A stretch of 38,201 nucleotides of DNA from Aquibacillus sediminis (GCF_005870085.1 NZ_SZNM01000034.1:1-38201), one strand, 5' to 3'; numbered from the stretch's first letter, positions 27,859 to 37,271 are shown. Notes: generated from the letters alone by a model not told the origin. Numbers and translations are program-made.

Positions 27859-28655
27859 TTTACTTTTTTAATAAGCCGCTTAAGCTCATTTAGTTGATGA
27901 GCGGCTTCTTTATTTTTTCCCTTTTGACCATTCCAAATATAATAGGTAATGGTTCTGACAATTAAATACCAATACATTCTGTTCAACAAATGCTGGTCTT
28001 TTGTTGCACCATAATGATCTAACCAATCATCCCATTCATCTTCTGGAATATACTCCAGTAGGATCGTTCCAATATCCATGGCTGGATCTCCTACCCTTGC
28101 ATTATCCCAATCGATTAAATATAGTTGATCATCATTAGAAAGCAACCAATTATTATGATTCATATCACAATGACAAACAACTTGGTGATTAGAATTTATA
28201 TAAGGGGTCATTCGATCTAAATATTTAAGTGCTTGGTGAATTTCAATACGAGCATTAGTAACGCCATCTTCTTTAATTTGTTGCTTCAAACTTGCTAACA
28301 TTTGGTTTGGATTAATTGGATTAACTTCAATTCTCATGAGCATATCTAATAATTCTGAGGAATGATGAATTTTACTTAACATTTTGGCAACCCTAGGATG
28401 CTTCATCTCTTCTGGAGAAAGTTCTCTCCCCTCCAACCATTGTTGAGCAGTGATAACATCTCCATTTTCCAATCGCTTTGTCCATACCAACTTTGGAACA
28501 ATGCCTTCAGCAGATAATACTGCTAAAAAAGGAGAAGAATTACGTTTTAAGAAAAGTCTTTTTCTCTCGCTGTGTGCATAGTAAGCCTCACCAGTGGATC
28601 CGCCAGCTGGTGTGATCGTCCAATCTTTACCTAGAATATGTTCCAAACCTTTCAC
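27855..28655 (-). CDS. ytmP: YtmP, aminoglycoside/choline kinase-family protein
   Basis: A protein-kinase-like-fold phosphotransferase of the APH/choline kinase family; the substrate is unknown. Visible are the glycine-rich start PAGGSTGEAYYA, the catalytic loop VCHCDMNHNNWLL (H-x-D-x4-N) and the metal-binding LIDWDNARVGDPAMDIG. I choose GTG 28655 because GAGG sits eight bases upstream, giving 266 residues. The upstream ATGs at 28679 and 28688 have no ribosome binding site. Next upstream on the strand is ytlR. Confidence 0.85.
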   Translation of the reverse strand: MKGLEHILGKDWTITPAGGSTGEAYYAHSERKRLFLKRNSSPFLAVLSAEGIVPKLVWTKRLENGDVITAQQWLEGRELSPEEMKHPRVAKMLSKIHHSSELLDMLMRIEVNPINPNQMLASLKQQIKEDGVTNARIEIHQALKYLDRMTPYINSNHQVVCHCDMNHNNWLLSNDDQLYLIDWDNARVGDPAMDIGTILLEYIPEDEWDDWLDHYGATKDQHLLNRMYWYLIVRTITYYIWNGQKGKNKEAAHQLNELKRLIKKVN

Positions 28656-28785
28656 CTGCAATTCCTCAAATCTATACATAAATTTCATTGAATAGTGTTT
28701 AAAACCATAATTAAATCCATACCTTACTTATCAAGACGTGCAAAGAGACCTATAAAATTAGATTAACTTAAGTGAGGATATGATT

Positions 28786-29733
28786 TCAAGATATTTTTTT
28801 GGAATTGCCCCCAAACAACACTCTTTTGCTCGCATTTTTTGAAATTTGACATGATTTACAAGTGCCTGCTTGTCCATCCACTTGGTAATAAATAGGATTC
28901 TGAGCTATTATCTCAACTGCTGTCACATCGTAAATGGACACTTCTTTAAAGTGTATATGCTTTCCTATGAAGACTGTCAAAAAAAATAATAGCACCTTCC
29001 ATGCTGGGATCTCACGCATAATTAGTAATGGAAAGCTACTACCTTGAACTGTTGTATTAGGTGCAATTTTCATGCCACCACCATAATAAGGGTGATTGGT
29101 TACTGTTACCATCCATACATCATCTAAACGTTGTTTATCACCATCAATCGTTACCTCAATCGTTTTTGGTGTGAAATTCTTTAACACTTTTAGCAGGGAA
29201 ACAACATAACTAAACCAACCTAATTTTAAATGACTGAGCCATCCTTTATATTTTGATTTATTATTTTCTTCCACAATTTCTGCATCAAAACCAAATCCAA
29301 TGCTATTGGCGAACACACGTCTTGCCTTACTCGTTCTTTGATTAACGACATACGTACCTGGATAGAATTGCCGCTTTCGCTTGGTTACCATGATGTTTTC
29401 TAAAATTTGTAATGGTGAGCCATTAATTTGATAACCTTTAGAAAAGTCATTACCTGTTCCTGCTGGTATAAAAGCAACTGGTACCATCGAGTAATTGGAT
29501 AACCCATTAAGCACTTCATGCATTGTTCCATCACCGCCAATAACAACCATCGTTTCAATCCGATCGCCATGTAGACTAGCTAATTGTTCTGCCAATTTTT
29601 CCGCATGCCCCGCATATTCCGTGTAAAATGCTCGACAATCATGTTTCTGATACAATGGACTGCTTTTCACCTCTTCGAACACACGTAAACCCCTACCATT
29701 ACCAGCCACTTTATTTATTATCATTATATACAT
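28786..29733 (-). CDS. ytlR: Diacylglycerol kinase-family lipid kinase (YtlR-like)
   Basis: A 315-residue member of the DAGK catalytic family. The ATP site is IGGDGTMHEVLNG (about residues 65-77), followed by FIPAGTGNDFSKG; C-terminal sequences include GFGFDAEIV, HPYYGGGMKIAPN and YQVDGQ. It would phosphorylate a lipid or sphingoid-like alcohol; DgkB is the essential enzyme in B. subtilis, and by position next to ytlQ this looks like YtlR instead. GGAG is about nine bases before the ATG. Confidence 0.87.
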   Translation of the reverse strand: MYIMIINKVAGNGRGLRVFEEVKSSPLYQKHDCRAFYTEYAGHAEKLAEQLASLHGDRIETMVVIGGDGTMHEVLNGLSNYSMVPVAFIPAGTGNDFSKGYQINGSPLQILENIMVTKRKRQFYPGTYVVNQRTSKARRVFANSIGFGFDAEIVEENNKSKYKGWLSHLKLGWFSYVVSLLKVLKNFTPKTIEVTIDGDKQRLDDVWMVTVTNHPYYGGGMKIAPNTTVQGSSFPLLIMREIPAWKVLLFFLTVFIGKHIHFKEVSIYDVTAVEIIAQNPIYYQVDGQAGTCKSCQISKNASKRVLFGGNSKKIS

Positions 29734-29880
29734 TCTTCCGACTCCTCATGATGTGTGTTATATTAGGACAATTCATAAACTTTCATCCAATGTTACGACG
29801 CATAAGCAGTATTATGCGACATATCTTGGCTCTATTACTTTCTTACATTCTGATTGAAAGAAGTGCTCTACCATCGTTTC

Positions 29881-29994
29881 GGCAGAATACTACGCTTTCC
29901 ATGGGCACGGCCTCAGCTAACTTGGTAAAGAACCCCACTTTACCAAGTGGATCTTCAGCTCGTGCTGTTCCCATAGGAGTCTCCGTATTCTGCC
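29881..29994 (-). repeat. Bacillaceae-type GC-rich folded repeat, copy A
   Basis: Read on the minus strand it has outer stem GGCAGAATAC/GTATTCTGCC, core GGAGACTCCT, then CCATGG-AAAGCGTAGT. Nested pairs include ATGGG/CCCAT, GCACG/CGTGC and a 10-bp hairpin CTTGGTAAAG/CTTTACCAAG. Intergenic repeats with the same GGAGACTCC...GGAAAGCG frame are, as I recall, scattered through many Bacillaceae genomes; their function is not settled. Confidence 0.75.
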
Positions 29995-30220
29995 TCCACT
30001 AAATGATGTTTCCTGATTAGTAATAGATGTATGCCTGTTAAACAATGCATTTTGTATACTTACTCTTTGAGTGCTGTCAAGTTGTAAAATATCTTTTTTT
30101 ATTCGTTCGAAATAGACAAACGAATGGATTCATTTTTCTTATCTTTTAATTAATAGCTATTATTTTGTTTTGTTTAATTAAGAAATAATCAATAAAACTT
30201 TAGATCACACAAACAGCGGA

Positions 30221-30327
30221 GGCAATACGCGGAGACTCCTACGGGAGGAAAGGCCTAGGTGAGACCCCGCAGCGAGGGACGAGCGAGGAGGCTCAACAGC
30301 CGCCCGTGGAAAGCGTAGTGTATTGCC
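30221..30327 (+). repeat. Bacillaceae-type GC-rich folded repeat, copy B
   Basis: Outer stem GGCAATAC (30221-30228) and GTATTGCC (30320-30327), with ACGGG/CCCGT inside and GGAGACTCCT and GGAAAGCGTAGT in common with copy A. The interior differs (GAGACCCCGC...GAGGAGGCTCA), so A and B are two subtypes. Its GC content is far above its surroundings. Confidence 0.75.
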
Positions 30328-30427
30328 GCAGCGACTTTAAAGCACTCATCTTTTATAGGAAGCGGTGAGTTATGTCGCATAATACTGCTTATGTGACAAG
30401 AATAGTATTAAAATAGTAATCGCTTTG

Positions 30428-31351
30428 TCAATAATGATCCGTATCATCGTCCCATTCGGGTCTTTTCCTGGACACTGTGTAGCAATGTTTCAATAAGACC
30501 TCACACACTTTTAATTGTTGATGTTTCAGCGGATACACTAAGTTTTTCTTCTGTTGTAACCAACTGTCGTGTTTCTCTATGTCAATAATAATCGTATTAT
30601 ATGGTTCTAATTGAGATTTTATAGTATTTGTACGAGAAAGGATAATTTTATAAATAGGAAAGTCAATATCATAATTTTTAAAAATACTTTTCACAATATG
30701 TTCCGTTCTTTTTAAATCAATCATAGGACTAATAACCTTGGATCGATTATGATTGCTTTCTTTATACCATGTCCGATCGTCACCTTCTACAAATTCTATT
30801 GATGAATCATCTTCAACGAAACGTATTATTTCCAAACCAATTGGTGAAACAAGTATTATCTCGCCTTCGATTGGTTGATTTTTCACTTTAAATACAGGCT
30901 TGTATAATAATAGACAAGTATCTGGAAACCGTGTCAAAAAGTATTTCAATTTAAAATCATCATATAATTGTCGATCAATAAACGACATTTCCCCTACTGT
31001 CGTTGAGGCCCATTTTAATTGAAACGAGAAAAGAGAATCCAAAAAATAATGCTTAAGTGCATTTTCTGTTGAAGGCAATCGATCCTCTTGATGATATCGG
31101 TCATTTTCTTCTGTAGTTGCTAATTTCCGCGAAAATAAACGTCTCCAATTTAACATATGCGAAGCTGGCTGATCCATTGGCTGACTGGTTTCTTGACTAC
31201 TTTGTTGTTGTTTTTCTTGCTCCCATAATTGATAAACGGATTTCCAATTTTCTTTTTTTAAACGAATAAATCGTCCTGGATAATGAAAAATATCTGTTTC
31301 ATATCTTGATATATAATCATAAATTTTTATTAACTGTGCCAATGTTTCCAC
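30428..31351 (-). CDS. ytlQ: YtlQ-like protein, possible NERD-related domain
   Basis: A 307-residue soluble protein between ytlP and ytlR, matching the B. subtilis position of ytlQ. The stretch from about residue 100 (SLFSFQLKWASTTVGEM, then a later YNTIIIDIEKHDSW) loosely resembles a nuclease-related NERD fold, but I see no complete catalytic motif. Function unknown. GTG 31351 lies one base after the ytlP stop, with GGGGTG upstream, so translation is probably coupled to ytlP. Confidence 0.75.
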   Translation of the reverse strand: METLAQLIKIYDYISRYETDIFHYPGRFIRLKKENWKSVYQLWEQEKQQQSSQETSQPMDQPASHMLNWRRLFSRKLATTEENDRYHQEDRLPSTENALKHYFLDSLFSFQLKWASTTVGEMSFIDRQLYDDFKLKYFLTRFPDTCLLLYKPVFKVKNQPIEGEIILVSPIGLEIIRFVEDDSSIEFVEGDDRTWYKESNHNRSKVISPMIDLKRTEHIVKSIFKNYDIDFPIYKIILSRTNTIKSQLEPYNTIIIDIEKHDSWLQQKKNLVYPLKHQQLKVCEVLLKHCYTVSRKRPEWDDDTDHY

Positions 31352-31352
31352 T

Positions 31353-31922
31353 TCACCCCGTTAGCTGGATTGTTTTGATTATTTCATATTTTGGTGAATG
31401 AGTGGGATGGATCCGATAAACAACAAACGAATCAATAGTTGTTTTCTTTATATCCATATAATTTTTAGCTATAGTAGAAAAGTACTGCGGCTGTAGTCTT
31501 GTTCCATTCCACTTTTTTGCTAGTGTGATATGAGGACGGTATACCCGTTTTTCTCTCGGAAAACCTATCTCTGCACAAGTATCCTCTACATTATGCTGAA
31601 GTTGATCCAAGCGATCTGATTTTTGGACACCCGCCCACAGAACTCGTGGTTGTGTTTCATTTCCAAAACTACCAATGTGACCAATCTCTAAATCAAATTT
31701 CGATAAGGAATGTATTGATTCTAACTTAGGTAGCAATTCAGAAAGTAAATCATCATGAACCCCACCTAAAAATTTTATTGTTATATGTAGGTCATCTACA
31801 TGTGTCCACTGTTTAAATGCTAATAACTCATTCATTTTTAGTTGGCTTTGCCACCCTCTTAGCCATTGTTGCAATCTTTGTTGCAATGGAATCGCAATAA
31901 AATAATGTGGAAGTTGTCCCAT
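31353..31922 (-). CDS. thpR: RNA 2',3'-cyclic phosphodiesterase (ThpR/YtlP)
   Basis: A 189-residue 2H-phosphoesterase of the bacterial 2'-5' RNA ligase family, which opens 2',3'-cyclic phosphate ends of RNA. The two catalytic H-x-T motifs are HIT (residues 46-48, DDLHITIKFLGG) and HIT (131-133, YRPHITLAKKW). AAAGGAGG is about eight bases before the ATG. It starts a two-gene unit with ytlQ. Confidence 0.93.
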   Translation of the reverse strand: MGQLPHYFIAIPLQQRLQQWLRGWQSQLKMNELLAFKQWTHVDDLHITIKFLGGVHDDLLSELLPKLESIHSLSKFDLEIGHIGSFGNETQPRVLWAGVQKSDRLDQLQHNVEDTCAEIGFPREKRVYRPHITLAKKWNGTRLQPQYFSTIAKNYMDIKKTTIDSFVVYRIHPTHSPKYEIIKTIQLTG

Positions 31923-31985
31923 GTCGTTCCTCCTTTCATCATTCAGCTCTTATTATTGCAATACTAGGTGAAACCATGTATCTTT

Positions 31986-33014
31986 TTAATGTTTTGTTTT
32001 TGATATTTTTATTAATTGTTTATGAGTTTCTTGATTGCAAACAACATATAGTTCCGCATCTTTAGGCAACGGTTCGTCTAACATACGGTTAATACTGAGA
32101 TTGTTATGATCAGCGATTAATGTGGCCCCTAATTCTAACAGCTCATTAAAAGCATCTCTATAGGTCTTCCACTTCGGAAAAGTTGGTATCAAATATAAAT
32201 CATCACCATGAGATCGACTTAACAATTGGCTATATACACTTGAAATACCTTTTCTAAAAGCTGAGCGAACAAATAATGAGGAAATTGTTTCATTAGAATG
32301 GATAAATTCATCTACGTTCATATATTCAAAATTCTTAATATGGTTTTCATCCATTACTTCCACAATTGTATGAACATGAGATGCAATCGATTCTATCGCA
32401 GAAGCAACTAATAATGTTTTTCCATCACTTAGTTGATCATCCTTAATTGAATCATCTGAAAAAACAAGTACTGCTTTTGCTTCCGTAATATTTGCTTTTT
32501 CTAGCGTGTTCCTTTCCGATGCATTCCCTTTTATATAATGAATGTTTTCCGCTAACATTGGTGCTTTTTCTAAATCATCAATGATAATAATTTCGATCTC
32601 TTTCATAGTTTCAAGCATTTCTTTAATCGCAAATTTAGCTTTTTGGGACCAACCAATTATTACGTAGTGGTGCTTATCCTTATACATAATCTGACCTTCC
32701 TCTCTTCTTTGCCGAAAGCTTGCTAATCCATCCACGACTTTTCCAATCACGACTCCGATGATTCCAATTCCAAATAAATAAAGAAACAATGCGATCAATC
32801 GTCCTCCAAATGTAATAGGTGACAAATCACCATACCCTACCGTTGTTACGGTTGTCATTACCCACCAAAATCCATCAAAATAGGTAGCGAAGGTTTCAGG
32901 CTCTACCTGAACGATAAGTATCGTTGATAGAATGACTAATAGCAAACTAGTAGTGACGATCACACTATTTTGAATCTTCACCATTTTTTTCATTATTCTT
33001 CTAATAATGTACAT
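31986..33014 (-). CDS. K+ channel with RCK (TrkA-N) domain, YugO-like
   Basis: A 342-residue two-transmembrane potassium channel subunit. Helix 1 (about residues 17-36), pore with selectivity filter TVGYGD (58-63), helix 2 (about 72-92), then a cytoplasmic RCK domain starting YVIIGWSQKAKFAIKEM with the Rossmann strand and IIIDD acidic end. Similar to MthK and B. subtilis YugO. I start at ATG 33014, six bases after GAGGTGG; a TTG at 33029 overlaps that site. Confidence 0.9.
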   Translation of the reverse strand: MYIIRRIMKKMVKIQNSVIVTTSLLLVILSTILIVQVEPETFATYFDGFWWVMTTVTTVGYGDLSPITFGGRLIALFLYLFGIGIIGVVIGKVVDGLASFRQRREEGQIMYKDKHHYVIIGWSQKAKFAIKEMLETMKEIEIIIIDDLEKAPMLAENIHYIKGNASERNTLEKANITEAKAVLVFSDDSIKDDQLSDGKTLLVASAIESIASHVHTIVEVMDENHIKNFEYMNVDEFIHSNETISSLFVRSAFRKGISSVYSQLLSRSHGDDLYLIPTFPKWKTYRDAFNELLELGATLIADHNNLSINRMLDEPLPKDAELYVVCNQETHKQLIKISKTKH

Positions 33015-33166
33015 GTTTCCCCACCTCAAGCATACAATTGATACTATAAATTATCAGTAAATTTACACAAAAAACTAGCCTTTTAGTTCAAAAAGGTGTA
33101 AAATAAGATTAACTTCTAGATTCTTTTTCACCACGTGTTTATGGAACAACTTGAAGGAGTGGTTTT

Positions 33167-33385
33167 TTGAATCAATCAACAACCCGAATGCTAACTCGTG
33201 TTAAGGCTGAATATCTTTATATTAGAGAAAAAGGTACGGTCTCTACCACTGAACTTGCTGAAGAATTTGGTATAACAGACCGAACCGTACAAAGGGACTT
33301 AAATGTTCTAGAACACAATGGTCTTGTTATTAGTCCAATCCGGGGTAGATGGAAAACTACGAATAAAAAGGTTAAAATTTCTTAA
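33167..33385 (+). CDS. ytzE: Small DeoR-type HTH protein (YtzE-like)
   Basis: A 72-residue protein consisting almost only of a DeoR-type winged helix-turn-helix (VSTTELAEEFGITDRTVQRDLNVLEHNGLV). There is no effector domain, so it is either a minimal DNA-binding regulator or a truncated family member; B. subtilis has the same short gene (ytzE) in this neighbourhood. It uses TTG 33167, seven bases after AAGGAG. Divergent from the K+ channel. Confidence 0.85.
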   Translation: MNQSTTRMLTRVKAEYLYIREKGTVSTTELAEEFGITDRTVQRDLNVLEHNGLVISPIRGRWKTTNKKVKIS

Positions 33386-33397
33386 GTCGAAAATACA

Positions 33398-33428
33398 AGA
33401 AGGCTGAGTTATTCAGCCTATTTTTTTT
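33398..33428 (+). terminator. ytzE terminator
   Basis: AGGCTGA (33401-33407) and TCAGCCT (33413-33419) with a five-base loop, then ATTTTTTTT. It ends just before the ytzG stop. Confidence 0.85.
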
Positions 33429-33436
33429 GAACGAAT

Positions 33437-34156
33437 TTATCCGTTATGAATCGATGTTAGGTACGAATATTCGCTATCTGTTAATTCTCTGTATTCACCT
33501 ACTAGTAGATCTGAATCTAGCTGCAATGTTCCCATTGACAACCGTTTTAAATACACTACTTTTTTGCCAACTGCTTCAAACATTCTTTTTATTTGATGAA
33601 ATTTCCCTTCTGTGATCGTAACTTCAATTTCAGATATTTCCCCTCTAGTTAAGATGTTTAATTGTGCAGGTTTCGTAACATACCCATCATCTAATGTAAC
33701 ACCTTCTTTGAACTGAGTAATATCATCTTCTGTCACTCGTCCCTGTATATGGGCAAAATACGTCTTTCCAATATTCTTTTTAGGTGATAGTAACTGATGG
33801 GCAAGCTTCCCATCATTTGTTATTAGCAATAACCCTTCTGTATCTTTATCTAACCTTCCTACAGGAAATGGTTGAAAAATACTATCTTCTGCCTCTAATA
33901 AATCAATCACCGTGTTGTCATGATTATCCTCCGTTGCGGATACATAGCCAGGTGGCTTATTCATCATTAGATAAACGTACTCTTTGTACTCAACCACTTC
34001 CCCAAATACCTTTATCGTATCCTTTTCGGGATCAACGTGTGTGCTACTATTTTTTATAACAGTGTCATTCTGTAAGACAATCCCCTTTTTCAAGAGGGTT
34101 TTTACTTCTTTTCGACTACCATATCCCATATTGGCAAGTAATTTATCAATTCTCAT
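33437..34156 (-). CDS. ytzG: RsuA-family 16S rRNA pseudouridine synthase (YtzG-like)
   Basis: A 239-residue pseudouridine synthase. The N-terminal S4 RNA-binding domain (MRIDKLLANMGYGSRKEVKT) is followed by the RsuA/RluB catalytic domain with GRLDKDTEGLLLITNDG (catalytic Asp103) and EGKFHQIKRMFEAVG. RsuA proteins modify U516 of 16S rRNA; the exact target here is inferred. ATG 34156 has GGAG six bases upstream. It follows ytgP by 14 bases and probably shares its transcript. Confidence 0.9.
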   Translation of the reverse strand: MRIDKLLANMGYGSRKEVKTLLKKGIVLQNDTVIKNSSTHVDPEKDTIKVFGEVVEYKEYVYLMMNKPPGYVSATEDNHDNTVIDLLEAEDSIFQPFPVGRLDKDTEGLLLITNDGKLAHQLLSPKKNIGKTYFAHIQGRVTEDDITQFKEGVTLDDGYVTKPAQLNILTRGEISEIEVTITEGKFHQIKRMFEAVGKKVVYLKRLSMGTLQLDSDLLVGEYRELTDSEYSYLTSIHNG

Positions 34157-34170
34157 AAACATCTCCTATC

Positions 34171-35805
34171 TTATTCTCTCTTCCTTTTAAAGAACTTATC
34201 AAGGATTCGAATTCGATTTCCTAGAACTCTCTCTAATAGTGTTGACTCGTAACTCAACCATAAGTATACCGAAGCACCTAATATCACACCGATAGCAAGA
34301 ATTATAATCGACTCCATTCTTCCATCCGTATAAACGATTGAAAATCCTAAAAACCATTTGGCCAACCATACAACACAGCCCATAATTGTTACAAAGATAC
34401 CAACCAACATGGTTCTTTTAAAAATTTGATGAAAGGAGAAATCCACTGATCTTTTTATTTTCCATAAATTCAAACTAACCACCGTTGCAACAGCTAAAAT
34501 AGTTGCAAAGATAGCACCTTTGGCACCAAATAGGTGAATAAACGGAATATTACATACTAATTTTATTATTAACCCAGCTGACAGACTAATAACAGCAAAC
34601 TGTTGTCTTTCAATCCCCTGCAAGACAGAAGAGCTTACCGTAAAAAATGCAAAAAACAGACCAACTGGTGCATACCATGCGAGTAGTGGTCCAGAAATAT
34701 CAATAGTTTCTAGTCCATATAACGATCCGTATGCCTCATTCGCAAGTAAGGATAAACCAACAACAGCCGGTACTACAAATAATATAATAATTTGAAATGC
34801 TTGGTTCATTTGTTTAAACATTTGTACTTGTTTATTCTCTGTGAAGGACTTCGTAATTGCTGGCAACATCGCTAATGAAAGACCTGTTGCTAGTGTTACT
34901 GGTATAATGACTAATTTATGCCCAAGATAGTTGAAACTTGTATAGGAAATTTCTGCAAATTCTTGGGTATAACCAATCGATGTCATTGTACGGATTAATG
35001 TAAACTGATCAATTATTTGGTATAGCGATGTCGCAATCCCAACTAAAATAAATGGCCCTGCATAGTGAAACAATTCTTTAAATAAACCTTTTAACGGTAG
35101 ATCATAAGACCTTTCTTGTTCTTGTAGTTTGCTATCAAGATATGGCTTTCTTTTTTTCCAATAGACGTATAAAACAATTGAAGAAGCAATTGCTCCAATA
35201 AAAGTTGCAAAAGTTGCAAAACCAACTGCTAGAGGGATAGAACCTTCAAACACACGCACAATTAAATACGCAGAGATTAATAAGAAGATAATCCGAGCGA
35301 TTTGCTCAACTACTTGTGATACTGCTGTTGGTCCCATTGATTGATAACCTTGAAAAAAACCTCTAGCAATACTCATACTTGGGATGATCAGTAATGCGAA
35401 ACTAACCATCCGAATTACCATTGTCGCATCCTCAACCGAGTTACCTGTGCTACCTTCTACAAGTGTTAATTTAGCAATAAATCCAGCACTAAAAAATAGA
35501 ACAAGAAAGGATATAACGCCTGTAATCATCATAAGAGATAAACCATTTTTAAATATCCGTCGTCCAGTTTGATAATCTCCTAGTGAATTATATTTTGCTA
35601 CAAATTTAGAAACCGCTAATGGAACTCCAACGGTTGAGATGCTAAGAATAATGTTATATGGCGTATACGCATAAGAAAATAATGCTGTGCCTGTTTCACC
35701 AACAAGCCATTCAAATGGAATGACATAAATCATGCCTAAAAATTTAGAAATAAAAATACCTGCTGTCAGTAGCATTGTGCCACGTACTATATTTGATGTT
35801 GCCAT
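34171..35805 (-). CDS. murJ: MurJ/YtgP, lipid II flippase (MOP superfamily)
   Basis: A 544-residue integral membrane protein with about 14 transmembrane helices, of the MOP polysaccharide exporter type. B. subtilis YtgP (renamed MurJ) moves lipid II across the membrane for peptidoglycan synthesis; Bacillaceae have related SpoVB and YkvU paralogues, so the subgroup rests mainly on gene position next to ytzG. Signatures include NIVRGTMLLTAGIFISKFLGMIYVIPF at the N-terminus and YTPYNIILSISTVGVPLAVSKFV. AGGTG precedes the ATG. Confidence 0.87.
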   Translation of the reverse strand: MATSNIVRGTMLLTAGIFISKFLGMIYVIPFEWLVGETGTALFSYAYTPYNIILSISTVGVPLAVSKFVAKYNSLGDYQTGRRIFKNGLSLMMITGVISFLVLFFSAGFIAKLTLVEGSTGNSVEDATMVIRMVSFALLIIPSMSIARGFFQGYQSMGPTAVSQVVEQIARIIFLLISAYLIVRVFEGSIPLAVGFATFATFIGAIASSIVLYVYWKKRKPYLDSKLQEQERSYDLPLKGLFKELFHYAGPFILVGIATSLYQIIDQFTLIRTMTSIGYTQEFAEISYTSFNYLGHKLVIIPVTLATGLSLAMLPAITKSFTENKQVQMFKQMNQAFQIIILFVVPAVVGLSLLANEAYGSLYGLETIDISGPLLAWYAPVGLFFAFFTVSSSVLQGIERQQFAVISLSAGLIIKLVCNIPFIHLFGAKGAIFATILAVATVVSLNLWKIKRSVDFSFHQIFKRTMLVGIFVTIMGCVVWLAKWFLGFSIVYTDGRMESIIILAIGVILGASVYLWLSYESTLLERVLGNRIRILDKFFKRKRE

Positions 35806-35945
35806 TTTGTCACCTGCATCTATTGTATAATCGAACGTTACTATTTTATCATAATTTCATCGATAAAACAGAAATTGTTTCCATAAACCATTATTTAAGT
35901 CTAAAATATTTTGCAACCTTACTACATATGTAATGATACGTATAG

Positions 35946-35974
35946 TTGAACAATGGCCTCTAGAACAGTATGAT
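35946..35974 (+). promoter_or_regulatory. SigmaA-type promoter of ytfP
   Basis: TTGAAC (35946-35951), 17-base spacer, TATGAT (35969-35974). Start of transcription near 35981. The -10 box covers the ATG at 35970, which rules that codon out as the translation start. Confidence 0.6.
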
Positions 35975-36014
35975 AGAATGGAAGTATAACGTTAGAATGA
36001 AAGGAATGAATTAT

Positions 36015-37271
36015 TTGTCCTATCAAGTAACAATCATTGGTGGTGGGCCATCTGGACTTATGGCAGCGATCGCTGCAGCTGAACAGGGTGCTAGCACTTT
36101 ACTTATTGATAAAGGAAATAAACTCGGAAAAAAACTAGCAATCTCTGGTGGGGGACGTTGCAATGTAACGAATCGCTTACCACAGGAAGAAGTTATCAAG
36201 CATATTCCTGGAAATGGTCGTTTTTTATATAGTCCATTTTCTGTATTCAATAACTACGATATTATTGACTTTTTTGAAGAACTTGGTGTTTCGTTGAAAG
36301 AAGAAGATCATGGTCGAATGTTTCCAGTTAGCAATTCTGCGAAAAGTGTTGTCAATGCTTTAATCAATCGGCTACATGATCTAGATGTCACAATCAAAAC
36401 GAACACACCAGTAGAGGCAATTGATTACGGTCATGATAAACATACTGTGATTCTTAAATCAAAACAAAAAATTGAAACAAAGACAGTCATTCTTGCTGTT
36501 GGTGGAAAGGCAGTACCACATACCGGTAGCACAGGGGATGGTTATGCATGGGCAAAAAAAGCAGGGCATACGATTACTGAGCTTTATCCAACCGAAGTAC
36601 CTCTTCTTTCCAATGAAAGATTTATTAAAGAAAAAACTTTACAGGGGCTTGCTCTTCGAGAAGTTGGATTATCCGTATTAAACCCTAAAGGCAAACCAAT
36701 TATAACGCATAAAATGGACATGCTATTCACGCACTTTGGAGTATCTGGCCCTGCTGTATTAAGATGTTCTCAATTTGTTGTAAAAGAATTGATGAAAGGG
36801 AGCAAAACAGTAACGTTGTCAATAGACGCATTACCAGATCGCACGGAGCAAGAAATTTATGATCAATATGTACCACTCATCGACAACAATCCTAAAAAGA
36901 GCATAAAAAATATATTTAAAGGAATTGTTCCCGAACGATATTTAGACTTTCTTCTAACACAAAATGACATAAATACTGATGATAAGACAGCAAATATTTC
37001 CCGGGAAAAGATTAAAAATCTCATAAATGATCTAAAACAATTCAAATTCGACATTAATGGCAGCCAACCACTTGAAAAAGCTTTTGTTACTGGTGGAGGT
37101 GTATCTACAAAAGAAATCACTCCTATTACAATGCAATCGAAATTAATGCACGGATTGTATTTTTGTGGTGAAATTTTAGATATTCATGGATATACCGGTG
37201 GATATAATATTACATCCGCAATGGTCACTGGAAGAGTTGCTGGAATGAATGCAGCTTGGGAAGCTCTTTAA
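36015..37271 (+). CDS. ytfP: YtfP-like HI0933-family FAD-dependent oxidoreductase
   Basis: A flavoprotein of the HI0933/YhiN family with about 418 residues. The FAD-binding Rossmann motif [21 protein letters not shown] is at the N-terminus, followed by [18 protein letters not shown], a middle [22 protein letters not shown] and the C-terminal second nucleotide site [23 protein letters not shown]. Substrate unknown. I favour TTG 36015 because AAAGGA at 36000-36005 is nine bases upstream; ATG 36006 abuts it and ATG 35997 has only a distant site. Confidence 0.9.
   Translation: MSYQVTIIGGGPSGLMAAIAAAEQGASTLLIDKGNKLGKKLAISGGGRCNVTNRLPQEEVIKHIPGNGRFLYSPFSVFNNYDIIDFFEELGVSLKEEDHGRMFPVSNSAKSVVNALINRLHDLDVTIKTNTPVEAIDYGHDKHTVILKSKQKIETKTVILAVGGKAVPHTGSTGDGYAWAKKAGHTITELYPTEVPLLSNERFIKEKTLQGLALREVGLSVLNPKGKPIITHKMDMLFTHFGVSGPAVLRCSQFVVKELMKGSKTVTLSIDALPDRTEQEIYDQYVPLIDNNPKKSIKNIFKGIVPERYLDFLLTQNDINTDDKTANISREKIKNLINDLKQFKFDINGSQPLEKAFVTGGGVSTKEITPITMQSKLMHGLYFCGEILDIHGYTGGYNITSAMVTGRVAGMNAAWEAL

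Larger units (their letters stand above)
29801..30393. repeat. Intergenic block framed by a perfect 23-bp inverted repeat
   Basis: CATAAGCAGTATTATGCGAC plus ATA (29801-29823) is the exact reverse complement of 30371-30393. Inside are two GC-rich folded repeats in opposite orientation (29881-29994 and 30221-30327) and an AT-rich middle. I find no open reading frame with a ribosome binding site in 29734-30427 and no clear target-site duplication outside the arms. Confidence 0.75.

Noticed and set aside
29801-30393. Complete insertion sequence
   Set aside because: It has inverted ends but no transposase frame and no visible target duplication.
35970-36014. Upstream start for ytfP at 35970
   Set aside because: The ATG lies inside the predicted -10 box TATGAT, so it would not be in the transcript.
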